A DNA stretch of 64,000 bases from Diploptera punctata (Eukaryota; Arthropoda; Insecta; Blattodea; Blaberidae), in NCBI GenBank assembly GCA_030220185.1, contig JASPKZ010004560.1:666001-730000 (forward strand), in the 5' to 3' direction. This document shows, in pieces, positions 43,850 through 54,385 of the stretch; the first letter of the stretch is position 1; every line of letters begins with the position of its first letter. The translations under genes were made by a program, and so were the position numbers. The notes under the pieces are model-generated. The model saw only the letters and a program-made list of their open reading frames with translations. It ran no database searches and had not been told where the DNA came from.

Positions 43850-45395
43850 AAATTAAGGAGGAAATCAAGGCAAGATTAGCAGCACTAAACAAAATGTTAT
43901 TTGCAGCTTCCAAAAAATGTTAAGATCTTCTTTAGTGTCAATTAAGCTTAAGTTATAAGCATATAGAATTTATGATAAAACCAGTGGTAATGTATGGCTC
44001 AGAAACCTGGTTTTTATCAAACGATGATGAAAGCCTCTTTAACACATGGGATAGGAAAATCCTCAAGAGAATATCCGGTGCAGTATGTATATTAGGGTTA
44101 TAACTTTTTGGACTTTTGTGAAATAAAATATTTCCTGTGCAATGAATGGGTTAACTTTTACTTAAAACCATTGAAAAAGGCCTTCATTTCACTGAGCTTC
44201 AAGAAAAAGACACCCCCAAGTATATTTGTATATCAATATTTAATGTTGATTTGGGGGTGACCTTTTCTTGACGCTCATTGAAATGAAGACCTTTTTCAAT
44301 GGTTTTAAGTAAACGTTAACCCATTCGTTGGACAGGAAATATTTTACACCCATTCATTGCACGGGAAATATTTTATTTCACAAAAGTCCAAAAAGTTATA
44401 ACCCTAGATGTTTATAACTTTTTGGATTGTTTATTGAAATAAAATATTTCCTGTGTAATGAATGGGTGAACTTCTACTTAAAACCATTGAAAAAGGTCTT
44501 CATTTCACTGAGTGTCAAGAAAAGGTCACCCCCAAATCAATATTAAATATTGATATACAAATATACTTGGGGTGACCTTTTCTTGAAGCTCAGTGAAATG
44601 AAGACCTTTTTCAATGATTTTAAGTCAAAGTTCATAAATTCATTGTGCAGGAAATAGTTTATTTCACAAAAGTCCAAAAAATTATAACCCTAATGTATAT
44701 ACAAAGTGAATGGAGAATAAGAGGAAATAGTGAATTGGTAAACTTTACAAAACCCCAACAATAGTAGCTGATATCAAAACTTACAGATTGAGATGATGGG
44801 AAATCATAGAGTCCAGAAAAGCAAGTGAATAGTTTTAAGTATCTAGATTTCAAATGGGAATAAAGCTTATTTTGCAAATAGAACCTTGTTTAAAAGCAAA
44901 TTAATATAAAAAACTGCAAAAATAAAGTTACACAAAACATTCATTAGACGAGTAGTTATACATGCTAGTGAAACTTGGGTCCTAAAAGAAACAAAACAGA
45001 TATTGTTATTTTTAAAGAACATTTTTAAGAAGAATATTTGGACCAAATAGAGGAACTGATAACTGTTGGAGAATCAAAACAAAGAACGAACTAAACAAAT
45101 TAATCAAAAATCAGAATATAGTAAACCATATAAGATATCTTAGAATTGGTTGGCTTGGATATTTGATAATAATGATCAGAGACTGGTCAAGAAACTCTAT
45201 AAATGGAAACCTATAGGAGGCAGAGCTGTTGGAAGATCGAAGATCAGATGGGAGAATGACACAATGAACGATCTAAAGAAAATGAAAGTGGCTAATTTGA
45301 ATATGGCAAGAGACAGATTGGCATGGAGGAGGATTGTTGAGAAGGTCAAAACTTTAACTCTTGAAGTTGTCGCGCCTTAGGATGATGATGAGATT
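43850..45395 (+). pseudogene. LINE-E relic(s) split by a hAT element
   Basis: Left of the insertion: EIKEEIKARLAALNKMLFAA, MIKPVVMYGSETWFLSNDDE and DRKILKRISGAVC. Right of it: EWRIRGNSELVNF, continuing the same domain after a frame change. A second, partly overlapping LINE piece follows (44815-45395): VVIHASETWVLKETKQ, then LVKKLYKWKPIGGRAVGRSK, IRWENDTMNDLKKMKVAN and VEKVKTLTLEVVAP, with a GAT tail. RT catalytic blocks are absent. Confidence 0.78.
44093..44692. mobile_element. hAT-type double-hairpin MITE, 8-bp duplication
   Basis: Ends TAGGGTTATAACTTTTTGG and its complement CCAAAAAATTATAACCCTA are flanked by the perfect 8-bp direct repeat ATGTATAT (44085-44092 and 44693-44700). Eight-base duplications and TAGGGT-type ends fit hAT. 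The element consists of two near-palindromic halves of about 300 bp, each with arms containing TCATTTCACTGAG and CTTTTCTTGA. They join at about 44400-44415 (ATAACCCTAGATGTTTATAA). Non-coding. Confidence 0.87.
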
Positions 45396-45479
45396 TGAAT
45401 TTATCGTAGTTGAATGTATTAATTATAACATAAATAAATTTAATCTAATGTGTGACACCGTTAAAATAACCCTTAAAAC

Positions 45480-45870
45480 ACAAGAAAATAAACAAAAGTG
45501 AAATTTTATAAAGTAATGTTTGTTCCAGTATTGATGTATATATCAGGATGTGGGACGATCACTAAAAGACAAGAACAAAGATTGGATGCAGCTGAGATGC
45601 GATTTTTGAGAAATATAATAGGATATACTCTCCTGGATAAAAAACGAAAAGAATATATAAGAAAGGGATTAAATATTTTCAAACTTAAAGATCGAATAGT
45701 TATATATAGGAACACCTGGAATACCAGAAGAAAGATTTCTAAAATTATTACCACACGGAGGGAGAAATGTTGGACGCCCAATCAGAAGATGGTCTGAACA
45801 CTTCTAACAATTCTAATTTTCATAAAATCGGAACGAGCCAACGGCTTAATCCTTGGACAATGAAGAAAAA
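45480..45870 (+). pseudogene. LINE-C C-terminal fragment
   Basis: Open 45498-45794: KFYKVMFVPVLMYISGCGTI, QRLDAAEMRFLRNIIGYTLL and DKKRKEYIRKGLNIFKLKDR, then a frame loss. It ends in GAACGAGCCAACGGCTTAAT followed by GAAGAAAAAGAAGG, the GAA-type tail. Confidence 0.83.
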
Positions 45871-45879
45871 GAAGGAAGC

Positions 45880-46120
45880 CGATTAATTGGAGGCCCGAGA
45901 CATAGGTGAATGGACAACGTACAGCAGGATATGCATAGTGGAGAGGTTCAGAATTGAAGGAGGTTGGCAGCAGCGAGGCTTGAATGGCAGAAACACGCAG
46001 TCGACAAGACCTTGGTTCTCAATGGACAGTAACTCCCGACGGTAGAAGGATTCCAGTATTTAATAAAGGAATTTGTAGAGGATTAAACGGAAATGATCAT
46101 GATGATGATCATGATGTAAT
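45880..46120 (+). pseudogene. LINE 3' end, distinct family
   Basis: GSRLIGGPRHR, MDNVQQDMHSGEVQN and RLAAARLEWQKHAVDKTLVL with stops, followed by GATCATGATGATGATCATGA. This GRPR-x-RW-x-D type C-terminus resembles LINE-F but differs in its VDKTLVLNGQ ending. Confidence 0.65.
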
Positions 46121-46129
46121 GGAAACAAA

Positions 46130-46760
46130 TGGCTATTAAAAAATAAGAAGAATAAAATATTTCAATTATCTAGGTGTACCTTTAGGTTGTAGTAGAGAAA
46201 AATACATAAATAATAAATTACAAATATTTCAATATTTATGTGGTACCCTTAAATGAACACTGGGGAATAAAGTAAGAAATTAAAAAACATATTTAAAATT
46301 TTATAAAGTATTGGCTGTGCCTGCGATATTGTATGGCTCATAAATGTGAACTCTGAATAGAGTACCGGTAAATTAAAATAATATAAGCAGCAGAAATTAA
46401 ATATTTACGATTTGTGGGCAGGATATACTTCTTCTTCACTTCCTGGTTTAGGCAAGAGTTGCCTGTTCCGGGCAGGATATACTTTAATGGATAAAAAGCG
46501 AAGTGAAGATATCCGTAAAGAACTACAAATATTCAGTTTGACAGATAAAATAGAAGAGTATAGGAGAAAATGGTATGAACATGTTTGCAGAATGGATAGC
46601 AACAGATTGCCTAGGAAAAGTCTGAACTATCAACCAAGAGGAGGAAAAAGAGATCAGGGACGCCCATGAAAAAAGATGGACACAGCAGCTATAATACTTT
46701 GAGCCGGAACAAACCAAAAAGGTTTAATCCTTGCAAGAAGAAGGAGAAGAAGAATTAAAC
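46130..46760 (+). pseudogene. LINE-C fragment with a micro-insertion
   Basis: FNYLGVPLGCSREKYINNKL, then decayed FYKVLAVPAILYGS, and AAEIKYLRFV / AGYTLMDKKRSEDIRKELQ on either side of a 39-bp insert. It continues KWYEHVCRMDSNRLPRKSLN and YQPRGGKRDQGRP, stop, GGTTTAATCCTTGCAAGAAG and a GAA tail. Confidence 0.83.
46431..46469 (-). mobile_element. 39-bp solo LINE-C tail with 15-bp duplication
   Basis: On the minus strand the insert reads GGAACAGGCAACTCTTGCC, TAAACCAGGAAGTGAAGAAG, the last bases of LINE-C (compare GGAACAGGCTAG and GCCTAAACCGTGAGGAAGAA at 17670-17705). A perfect 15-bp repeat, GGGCAGGATATACTT, flanks it (46416-46430 and 46470-46484). Without it the LINE-C frame RFV-AGYTLMDKK is continuous. 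Confidence 0.8.
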
Positions 46761-47189
46761 ACATCCGATCAAGGGAACTTTATACTGCGCTGCGCTTGTT
46801 AAAAATGACAACAGGAAGTCTGGTGAGATATTTACTCGGTAAACTAAGGTATTGGTGTAACTTGAAATTGGATAGAGCTTCCTTTAATCGCTACCTGAGT
46901 GGAGCCAGTTAGCGACGTCGTGATGTCTACATCAGAGTTTAATCAAATTATCCAAGTTCCCGCGCTCTGTTTCCCCAGAGCTACATGATCTGTATTTATC
47001 AAATCTACGTCATACTCCGAGCCAACGTTGTCAAAACAAATGTCAACTACATACTGTACTCAGGAGCGGCTCGTAGATTTCCTTCTGCAAAAACTCAGTC
47101 ATGCAAAACGTCCGTCATTCTGGACAACACGTAAAACTGGACGATTTCCTCAGCAAGTTGAATTTATGGCCCCATTTTGCTGGATTACT
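46761..47189. other. Unclassified; may belong to repeat Y
   Basis: GC-richer than average, with a 62-codon frame at 47028-47216 lacking known motifs. It runs into repeat Y sequence at about 47190. Confidence 0.4.
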
Positions 47190-47650
47190 GAATATATGAA
47201 GGGGTATATGTCATAGCTCACTGGCACTATCGAACCCGTAGGTTCATGGCCCGCGGACATAAGCTCTCCATATATCCCTATCCTGAGCCAATATCCTCTG
47301 TATAATCTGCTTCCCTCAAATCATAGTTAATCGTATTCTCCCACCTCATTCTTCGTCTAACCAACTGGGCGTTTTCCCTCTGGTGTTTTCCTACAAGAAG
47401 CACGTCTTTGATTCCTCATTCGTACCACATGTCCTGCCCATCGAAGTCTACGAGACTTTACTATTCTCATTATATCTGGCTTCCTATAAAGACCATGTCA
47501 TAGTGGTGTAAATAATTTTTCTTCATTTTGAGAAAAAATAGTGTTATATTTGTCAGTGTAGACAAACAATCAAGTTAGCTTAATATTGATAATCTTAGAG
47601 ATATTTATTCTCCATCTTTATTGACCTAAGTGATAGTATTAATCCTAAAT
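47190..47650 (+). repeat. Repeat Y, copy 1, split by LINE-A
   Basis: GAAGGGGTATATGTCATAG (to 47216) and AGTGGTGTAAATAATTTTTC (from 47502) continue each other. They match the reverse complement of 55674-56033, including TTCTTCATTTTGAGAAAA and AAGTGATAGTATTAAT. Unclassified. Confidence 0.75.
47217..47494 (-). mobile_element. LINE-A insertion in repeat Y
   Basis: A 3' fragment only (RRLRW-type to RAAMNLRVR, with the tail at the left). It is flanked by the 9-bp direct repeat ATGTCATAG (47208-47216 and 47495-47503). The other repeat Y copy shows the empty site. Confidence 0.83.
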
Positions 47651-48032
47651 TTGCAAAACACCAAGTGTAAGAGTGAAAAGCCCTGCGACCAGCTATTGAA
47701 ATGGCAGGTGGTGAGCAATTCTTCGGCACACTGATTAAGTGAAGCCCCGGGTTCCAAGACAACAGTCCATTTGTCCCGGCTAGTTAGTTAGTAGAAGTAA
47801 AGTTGTTGATGATTGGCTGTTGACCAGCAACAGCAAGCACCCGGCTCGGTTCCTTATTATTTATTTTTGTTAATTTTTTAATTTTTTTTTCTTTTAATTC
47901 TAAATTTTTTCGCGTTGATGAGCAGCTTTTTTCTCGTCAAGTAGCTACGTGAGGCTAACTTGGACGCTGATTGGTTGAAAAAGGCGACCGGGTTTTTCGT
48001 GTCTATAATTTCAATATTAATGTTTTAAAGTA
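47651..48032. other. No recognisable feature
   Basis: Mixed sequence with a T-rich run at 47870-47900. No tRNA boxes or coding signals. Confidence 0.45.
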
Positions 48033-48312
48033 AGTAAAGTGATCCCAATACAGGTCATAGGAGACCCTTGGGGTAGTAAGAGATTAAGGCTCCCACTTTT
48101 TGTAGACAATAGGCACTTCATGTCAGCCCTGCGTGACGGTCGCCTTTACCCCCAGAACATGCGCCTGGTACTCCTTTCCGTTAGAGGCTGAGTCGACCCC
48201 AGGGCCTTGGTGCCATCAGATGGGGTCAGTTTAAAAATCCTGACCCCACCGGAACTTGAACCCTCGACCTTCCGGTTTGCAGCGCACTATCATGACCACT
48301 ACGTGCCCCCTA
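48033..48312 (-). repeat. SINE4 copy
   Basis: Minus strand: GGCACGTAGTGGTCATGATA head, GAAGGTCGAGGGTTCAAGTT box, GGTGGGGTCAGGATTTTTAA, GGTAAAGGCGACCGTCACGC and the 3' end GGGATCACTTTACT. Inverted relative to the copy at 48603. Confidence 0.87.
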
Positions 48313-48602
48313 TTAGTGTTTTATATGTTTTAAATTAATGTTTTTTTATTGTTAAAGTTGTTTTATATTGTGATTTGATCCGTTAAAAGTTGTTAATGCT
48401 ATTTTTTTACTTTTTTGTGAAGTATCCTGTGAGCCAATCAGAGAGCTGGATTGGACTCACCGCGTGTGGATACTGTAATGGCGGGATTTTGAATTTACGT
48501 AATTTTTCCGATGTCTACGTAGTGGACCTTTTGAAGTTCGCACGCTGATACGTTGTGAAGGTCGTAGCTAGAGCTCCAAATTGAAATGAAATCCTCTAAT
48601 CA

Positions 48603-48908
48603 CTGGGGACACGCCGTAGCGTAGTGGTTAAGGCACTCCGCTATAAGCCGGAAGGTCGAGGGTTCGAGCCCCGTGGGGGGGTCAGGATTTTTTAACTGAC
48701 CCAAACCCTCTGGCGGCACTAGGGTCCTGGAATCAACTCAGCCTCTAACGGGAATGAGTATCAGACGCTTGTTCTGGGGGTAAAGGCGGCCGTCACGCAG
48801 GGCTGACAACCCGGCTGACATCAAGTGCCGATTGTCTAGAAAAGTGGGAGCCTTAACCTCCTAGTACCCCAAGGGCCTCCTGAGGCCTGTCGTGGGATCA
48901 CTTTACTT
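48603..48908 (+). repeat. SINE4 copy, full length
   Basis: GCCGTAGCGTAGTGGTTAAG as box A region, GGTCGAGGGTTCGAGCCCCG as box B region, GTCAGGATTTTTTAACTGAC, GGTAAAGGCGGCCGTCACGC and GTCGTGGGATCACTTTACTT. Both SINE4 copies lie within 900 bases. Confidence 0.9.
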
Positions 48909-49619
48909 TATCCTCTAATCACTCTCTTTTACCCGTTCGATGAGAAATTGTTGAATTTACTGGTGGGATCTAGGGGACTACTCCGGCCCTTACCTTAACC
49001 CTAAGGAAACCACCGAAAAGTTAGCAGAGTAGCTTAATTGATGGTATAATTTTGATTAATGTTTTCTAAAGAGATTCTTAATTTGATATTTGAGATTTAA
49101 TTTTGTGAAATTGCCCCTTAGAATTTGGAATTTAGAACATTTTTGGGAGTAGGCCTATATTAATTTACCGATGGGAATCACAGGGCCTATTCGGACATTT
49201 GTCTTAACGTTAAGGGAACTCATCGAAACCTTAGCAGAATGGGGTTGAATTTAATGAATGCGTTCTGAAATGTGGCCAATAATTATAATTAAATCAGTCG
49301 GGGCCTTCCGGCTCTTAAAGGTGGCTGGCCGGCAACAACCTATTTATCTCATTTAAGGTCGGTTCTTCAGGCGTATAGCCGACCGAAAGCAAAACACTAA
49401 TCTCTGGTATCAGTTATTTAAAAGTGGCGGACCGCACTGAAAACGAAATCGTGCATAACTGGTATTATTAGGTATTATCGCCTCACAATCATGTTGTTCA
49501 TTTATATAAAACAGGTGCCGCACGACAATGCTTGACAATTATTAACATGCGGAATTATTATAGTGGCGGTAGTCGGCACCTTTGTATTTAATTATATATA
49601 ACAGCTGCGGGGAAACAAA
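48909..49619. other. Unclassified, with a diverged internal repeat
   Basis: About 48983-49045 and 49198-49262 share CTTAAC-x-x-TAAGG-x-AAC, CATCGAAA and TTAGCAGA in the same order, a spacing of about 215 bases. The rest gives no match. GC-richer 49290-49330. Confidence 0.45.
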
Positions 49620-49860
49620 GTGAGCCGCTGGACAACCATCATAGTGAGACGATAATATATTGTGTAATGGAAGACAACAGACTTGCAAAAAGAGTTGAAG
49701 AAGATAGACCAACGGAGGGAAGAAAAGCAAGTGGAAGACCAGTCAAGAGATGGATAGACAGTGGATGCACAACCAATATGTCTTCCTCCGAGGAGTGATT
49801 TGGGAAATAAACAGGATGAAAATCCTACAAATAAAGAAGAAGAAGAAGTGTAGTTCCACA
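49620..49860 (+). pseudogene. LINE-C-like 3' end with GAA tail
   Basis: Encodes MEDNRLAKRVEEDRPTEGRK and ASGRPVKRWIDSG, stop, and AAAGAAGAAGAAGAAG. This is the DDRPKGRRPVGRP type of C-terminus. Minus-strand frames over it are shadows. Confidence 0.72.
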
Positions 49861-50114
49861 TACATTTCAGTAATAAATCGTTAGCTTTCTTCTGTTGTAT
49901 TAAATTATTACATAAATTAAAACGATTGATGTACCCCATAGGATACGTTGCGTATTTAAGGGTTAATTGTTTGATGTATCTGAAATACAGTATGCAGTTT
50001 CTTCTTTACAACCGTGTACTTTACTCACTTTTTTTTAAACTGACTTACCCCACTATGCAATACGTCCCTTCATATATATATTTCGTTAAATTAAAAATAA
50101 AATCTGATGCTAGA

Positions 50115-50495
50115 GAAAAGTTGAGATAAAGTTCTCAGGAAAATATTTGGGCCAAAGAGAGATGAACAGACAGGCGAAGACAGTGAGCTACATTGCCATT
50201 TGTTGGAAACGAAATGTAATAAGAACTATTAAATCTAATAGACTGCGATTGGCAAGACATATGGCACGAATGGGAAATGAAAGTGGGGCATGGAAACTTT
50301 TTGCGGGAGAACCAGAAGGAAAGCGCCCAGTTGGTAGACAAAGAATGAGGTGGGAGAATAACATTAACCATGATTTGAGAGAGTAGACTATACAGGGGAT
50401 GATTGGAAAACATTGGTTCAAGGTAGGGATGTGTGGAGAGCTTATGTACGTGCGGCCATGAACCTACGGGTTCTATAGTGCCAGTGGGTGAATTA
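50115..50495 (+). repeat. LINE-A 3' fragment
   Basis: ARMGNESGAWKLFAGEPEGK and RPVGRQRMRWENNINHDLRE, then a frame loss, ending RAAMNLRVL-like sequence and CAGTGGGTGAATTAG. The part corresponding to the YRKPDIIRT segment is rearranged. Confidence 0.86.
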
Positions 50496-50705
50496 GTTTT
50501 TTTAGTGTCCGACTGAAATGAAAAGCAAATCATGCATAACAGAAGTTAGTACAAATTTGCATATTGTTGTATAATTTAACCTCAATTTAAATATCTACCG
50601 ATTCATTTTTTCATTGCTTTTCAAATATTAGATAAAGTAATTACCTTACAGGATATTTTACAATTTAAGGGTTAATTAAATTATAACGTATAGAGCTACG
50701 TCCAA

Positions 50706-51042
50706 CGCTGTGATCTCGAGGTAGCGTGCTGCCTTCTCACGCAGCGGACCCGGGTTCGATTCCCGGTCGGGACAGGCTCATGGGTGAGGTTTTTTTCGGG
50801 GTTTTTCCTCATCTGTAAGCAAATGTCAGGAAGCTTAGGGCCCAACAGTCCCTGAAAATCATCCGGCTATCATCATCATCCTTATCATTATCATCATCAT
50901 CATCATCCTTCAACGGTGTGGAAAGCAACGGAAATCTACCACACCTATAATTCCCTAGTAAAGCTGCAAAGCATAGCATGAAAATGCTATGTATGATTGC
51001 AGTGAAAGACCTGTCCTCGGGCAGAATTACTATGGATGGATG
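50706..51042 (+). repeat. SINE2 copy, full length
   Basis: GCTGTGATCTCGAGGTAGCG head, CCGGGTTCGATTCCCGGTCG box, GGTGAGGTTTTTTTCGGGGT, a CAT-rich run, ACGGTGTGGAAAGCAACGG and GGGCAGAATTACTATGGATG. Confidence 0.91.
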
Positions 51043-51054
51043 GTATAGAGCTAC

Positions 51055-51360
51055 ATTGCGTTGAACCAAACATGGCGGTTGCTAGAGTTAATTTTTAATT
51101 TCGGGTTTCAGGTAAACCTTCAATTGTAGTCGTCGAATTTTGCTGATTTTTGGAGAATGCCTTCTTAGTTTATGTCAGTAGCGTGTATTGAGTTTCCTTG
51201 TGAAACATCGAAAATAGCGATAGCTCGAGCGATTTTTAAACTTTCGTTTCAGGTGAACTTCTACACCTAATGGTCCATTTTTTGGTTAACGAACTCGACC
51301 TTACTTTTTTAATTAATTGTTACGTGCCAAATTATTTTCGATGAAAGAAAAATGCGGCCG
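51055..51360 (+). repeat. Repeat Z, copy 1
   Basis: Matches the reverse complement of 53870-54150: TTAATTTCGGGTTTCAGG, AAACATCGAAAATAGCGA, CTTTCGTTTCAGGTGAACTT and AATGGTCCATTTT. No frame is conserved, although GTTTCAG before GT recurs. Class unknown. Confidence 0.68.
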
Positions 51361-51364
51361 CTAG

Positions 51365-51542
51365 AGTATATTGTTAAATCTAGAATAAGTCAAAATACAT
51401 TATACATAATAATTGTATATATAACATGTAATCGTTTATGTTTATTGCAATTTAGATCTAAGACTATTTTTTTAACCTGGTTGAATGGCAGACACAAGGC
51501 CTTAAGGCCTAAACTCTGCCAGGTAAAATAAAGATATTATTA

Positions 51543-51579
<37 letters not shown>

Positions 51580-51596
51580 CATTATTATTATTATTA
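51365..51596 (+). repeat. LINE-B 3' untranslated end with (ATT)n tail
   Basis: TTGTTAAATCTAGAATAAGT, ACATGTAATCGTTTATGTTT, CCTGGTTGAATGGCAGACAC and CTGCCAGGTAAAATAAAGAT followed by ATT repeats. Coding sequence absent, so strongly 5'-truncated. Confidence 0.88.
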
Positions 51597-51925
51597 AGCT
51601 TGGACCGTCAGAACTCAGGATGACCGTCATATTACAGCCACGGAGATGAAATTTCTGCGACGAACTGCAGGTTATAGCCTTCTAGACCACCAAAAAAATT
51701 CAACAATAGCCAGAGAGTTAAACATCGTACCTATATCTGAATACCTCCAAGAATATAGAAACATTGGCTAGCCCATATTCAGCGCATGGATCGTCACAGA
51801 ATACCAAAACAAATTCTTCACTACATTCCTCGAGGCAGAAGATCTGTAGGTCGACCTTTTCGGAGATGGCGGGAGACCGTAACGGGCCACTGGGCCTAAT
51901 ACTTGAAAGGCAGATGATGATGATG

Positions 51926-51993
<68 letters not shown>

Positions 51994-51995
51994 AC
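51597..51995 (+). pseudogene. LINE-C C-terminal fragment with GAT/ATT tail
   Basis: ITATEMKFLRRTAGYSLLDH, QKNSTIARELNIVPISEYLQ and EYRNIG, then shifted HIQRMDRHRIPKQIL- and HYIPRGRRSVGRPFRRWRE-like codons, CCTAATACTTGAAAGGCAG and GATGATGATG running into ATT units (51924-51990). The 77-bp insert at 32125 derives from this subtype. Confidence 0.82.
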
Positions 51996-52085
51996 AAGAA
52001 TTATAGGTCAAAGGGGGCAGAGGCTAATTGGGATTTCCAGATCTTTGATCTGGTCACACAACCCGTATTTAACCTCTGGGGTGAA

Positions 52086-52267
52086 TTTAAGCGTCCAAAG
52101 AGCTATTTTTTTCACGTTTTCCACTACAAAGGGCTATTTTTAAGGGTGTAGGAGTTGAGTATCACAATTCTCTTATAGCCTATCTTCATCCCGGGAATCT
52201 CCTGATCATTTTTCAAAAAGCCATAAAGCATGAACAAACAAACAAACATTCATTTTTATATATTAGA
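52086..52267 (-). mobile_element. Helitron 5' fragment
   Basis: Minus strand: TCTAATATATAAAAATGAAT from 52267 after a host A, then CTTTGTAGTGGAAAACG and AGCTCTTTGGACGCTTAAAT. It stops at about 52086, without the 3' hairpin. Confidence 0.8.
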
Positions 52268-52699
52268 TTTAGCTCATGAACATCTGGGGTCAAACAATAA
52301 TAATAACAGTTTGGTAGTCAGCATACGCACGCCCCTATCTACGAGGTAATATAGATTTATGTTATATTCAATCTGTGAATGATTTTATCCTGCTTCCACG
52401 TAATCCCTAACTAATATGCAAATTAAAAACGTGTAATTAATGCAGGACTGATATAGAATCATTACTAATTAAATGAATTGCCTTCCGTAATATTTGAATT
52501 AGCATCAGAACATCGGTGTATTCAACCAGAGTAAAGAATTACTAATTTCTCTGATGGATTATGAAGCTCTGTGCTGGGATTTATACAGTAATTAAATATA
52601 ATATGCATTAATATAAAAATCAATTTAAACGCATTGCTGTAATTTCCGAAGCAATAATGCTATTGAGCTTCATTTCATGAAAAGATTTTTTAATTGTTT
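52268..52699. other. No recognisable feature
   Basis: AT-rich sequence without repeat or coding signals that I could identify. Confidence 0.45.
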
Positions 52700-52920
52700 T
52701 TCACATCTTCCTCGTTTATATCTAGTAGATACCAGAAAATATATACCAATGGTCACCCCTGGAAGAAATAAACGTGGCAGACCAAGATGGAAATGGAAAA
52801 TCTACGTCAGAACTATAATGGATGATAGGAATTTGGAATAAGGAGATTGGAATGTTAGAAATAAATGAAAACTGAAGACGGCAAACCTGTAAATGGGGGA
52901 AAGCCTAACAAGAAGATATC
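52700..52920 (+). pseudogene. LINE-D C-terminal fragment
   Basis: EKIYQWSPPGRNKRGRPRWK-like codons (one frame change), then IMDDRNLE and GDWNVRNK. The same order as RRGRPKK and GDWKDRNEW at 20570-20700. Confidence 0.7.
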
Positions 52921-52964
52921 AGAAATTTCCACGACTGTGTTTGTGTGTCCTTTAACGCTCTAAC

Positions 52965-53370
52965 TAACTAAGTCACTAGCTCACTGGAACTATCGCAGCC
53001 ATAGGTTCAAAGCCGAGCGGACAAAACTCTCCATTCATCCCTATCCAGAGGTAATGTTTTCCAATCATTCCCTGTATATTATAATTCTTTTAAATCACGA
53101 TTAATGTTATTCTCCATACAGCCCTATCCTGAGATTTTTCCAACTACCACCTATATAATGAAATTTCCTCAAATCATGGTTAATGTTATTCCACCTCATT
53201 CTTGGTCTACAAACTGGGCGTTTTCCTTTTGGTTTTCCTACAAGAAACTTCCATGTTCCTCTTTCATTCCTCATTCGTACACATATCATGATCATTGCAG
53301 TCTACGAGACTTAACTGTTCTCATTATATCTGGTTTCCTACAAAGATCATGTAGCTATTTGTTATGTCCT
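52965..53370 (-). repeat. LINE-A 3' fragments, fused pair
   Basis: Minus strand: one LINE-A end occupies 52975-53115 and a second, overlapping stretch 53116-53370 restarts within the same region (CCTATCCAGAGGTAATG and CCTATCCTGAGATTTTTCC are equivalent positions). It contains MRNERGTWKFLVGKPKGKRP and VCRPRMRW. Either two truncated insertions or a partial duplication. Confidence 0.78.
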
Positions 53371-53869
53371 AAAGATTCCATGTTCCTATGAACATGTCCC
53401 TGTTTTGAGCCTTTGTCATGGATTCCCTGAAGTAGTCCCCGACCAGAGAATCGAATCGGGGACTATTTTACCTCCGGAAAATTTCACCCCAGTGGAACCC
53501 ATGTCCGCGTTTCTTGTAGTTTGTATTTTTACGGTGAAACGTTATCATTCTTTCGATTTAGGTACTTTTTTCGTCTCTCTAATAAAAAATGAAAATAATA
53601 AATTAATAAATAATAAGGAAAAAAAGTATATGTAAAATCTCCAAAAAATAATTAAAATGCTTAACAATAGAATGTATACGTAGGAAATAATAATAAACAC
53701 GAGGTTCAATGTTTTTAATTTTTCTTTAACTTATTGACAAAAGGAAGTGAGTTTTATCTTCCTTCCTTATTTTTGTTTTTTTTTTTACTTAAGAATAAAC
53801 TGGGGAGAAAGGCAGAGGCCAAGTGGCTTTAACTTTCAATCCTATACACATTGCTACTGAAGCGTCTCT
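53371..53869. other. No recognisable feature
   Basis: AT-rich; a 76-codon frame at 53405-53635 has no recognisable motif. Confidence 0.45.
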
Positions 53870-54150
53870 CTACCAGCCGGCTGTGTAGCCAAACCAAACT
53901 TGGCATATAGCAATTGATTTAAAAAGTTTGGTTAAGTTCGTGAACCAGGAAAATCGGTCCATTAAGATGTAGAAGTTCACTTGAAACGAAAATTTAAAAA
54001 TCGTTCTAGCGGTCGCAATTTTCGATGTTTCAGAACGAAACTTAATCTTATATGCTATTAAAATAAACAGAGGCAAGCATTATTCAATAAAACAACGAAA
54101 TTCAATCATTAGAAGTGGGGATTTTCCTGAAACCCGAAATTAAAAAACTC
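53870..54150 (-). repeat. Repeat Z, copy 2
   Basis: Reverse complement of 51055-51360, with about 80% visible agreement over AAGTTCACTTGAAACGAAAA, TTTAAAAATCG and CCTGAAACCCGAAATTAA. Includes extra sequence (54040-54090) absent from copy 1. Confidence 0.68.
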
Positions 54151-54235
54151 TTAAATTCCCAATCTATCCTTCTATCCTATTAGGTATCATAGTTTAATTT
54201 ACATAATATTTTAATAAAGTATTGGATAAACAAAT

Positions 54236-54385
54236 CAGTGTAACTAATTAACTCACTAGCTTTATCGAACCCGTAGGTTTTTGTCATCGCGCTGACATAA
54301 GCTCTCTATACATCCCCATATTCAGCTAATGTTTTCCAACCATCCTCTGTATAATCTACTTCCCTCAAATCAATATAGGCTATGA
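54236..54385 (-). repeat. LINE-A extreme 3' fragment
   Basis: Minus strand: decayed GREVDYTEDGWKTLAEYGDV- and RAYVSAMTKTYGF-like end with tail TGAGTTAATTAG at the left. About 150 bases. Confidence 0.82.

Noticed and set aside
51718..52011. Poly-isoleucine frames over ATT arrays (also 5025-5312, 22791-23009)
   Set aside because: Products of microsatellite translation, not genes.
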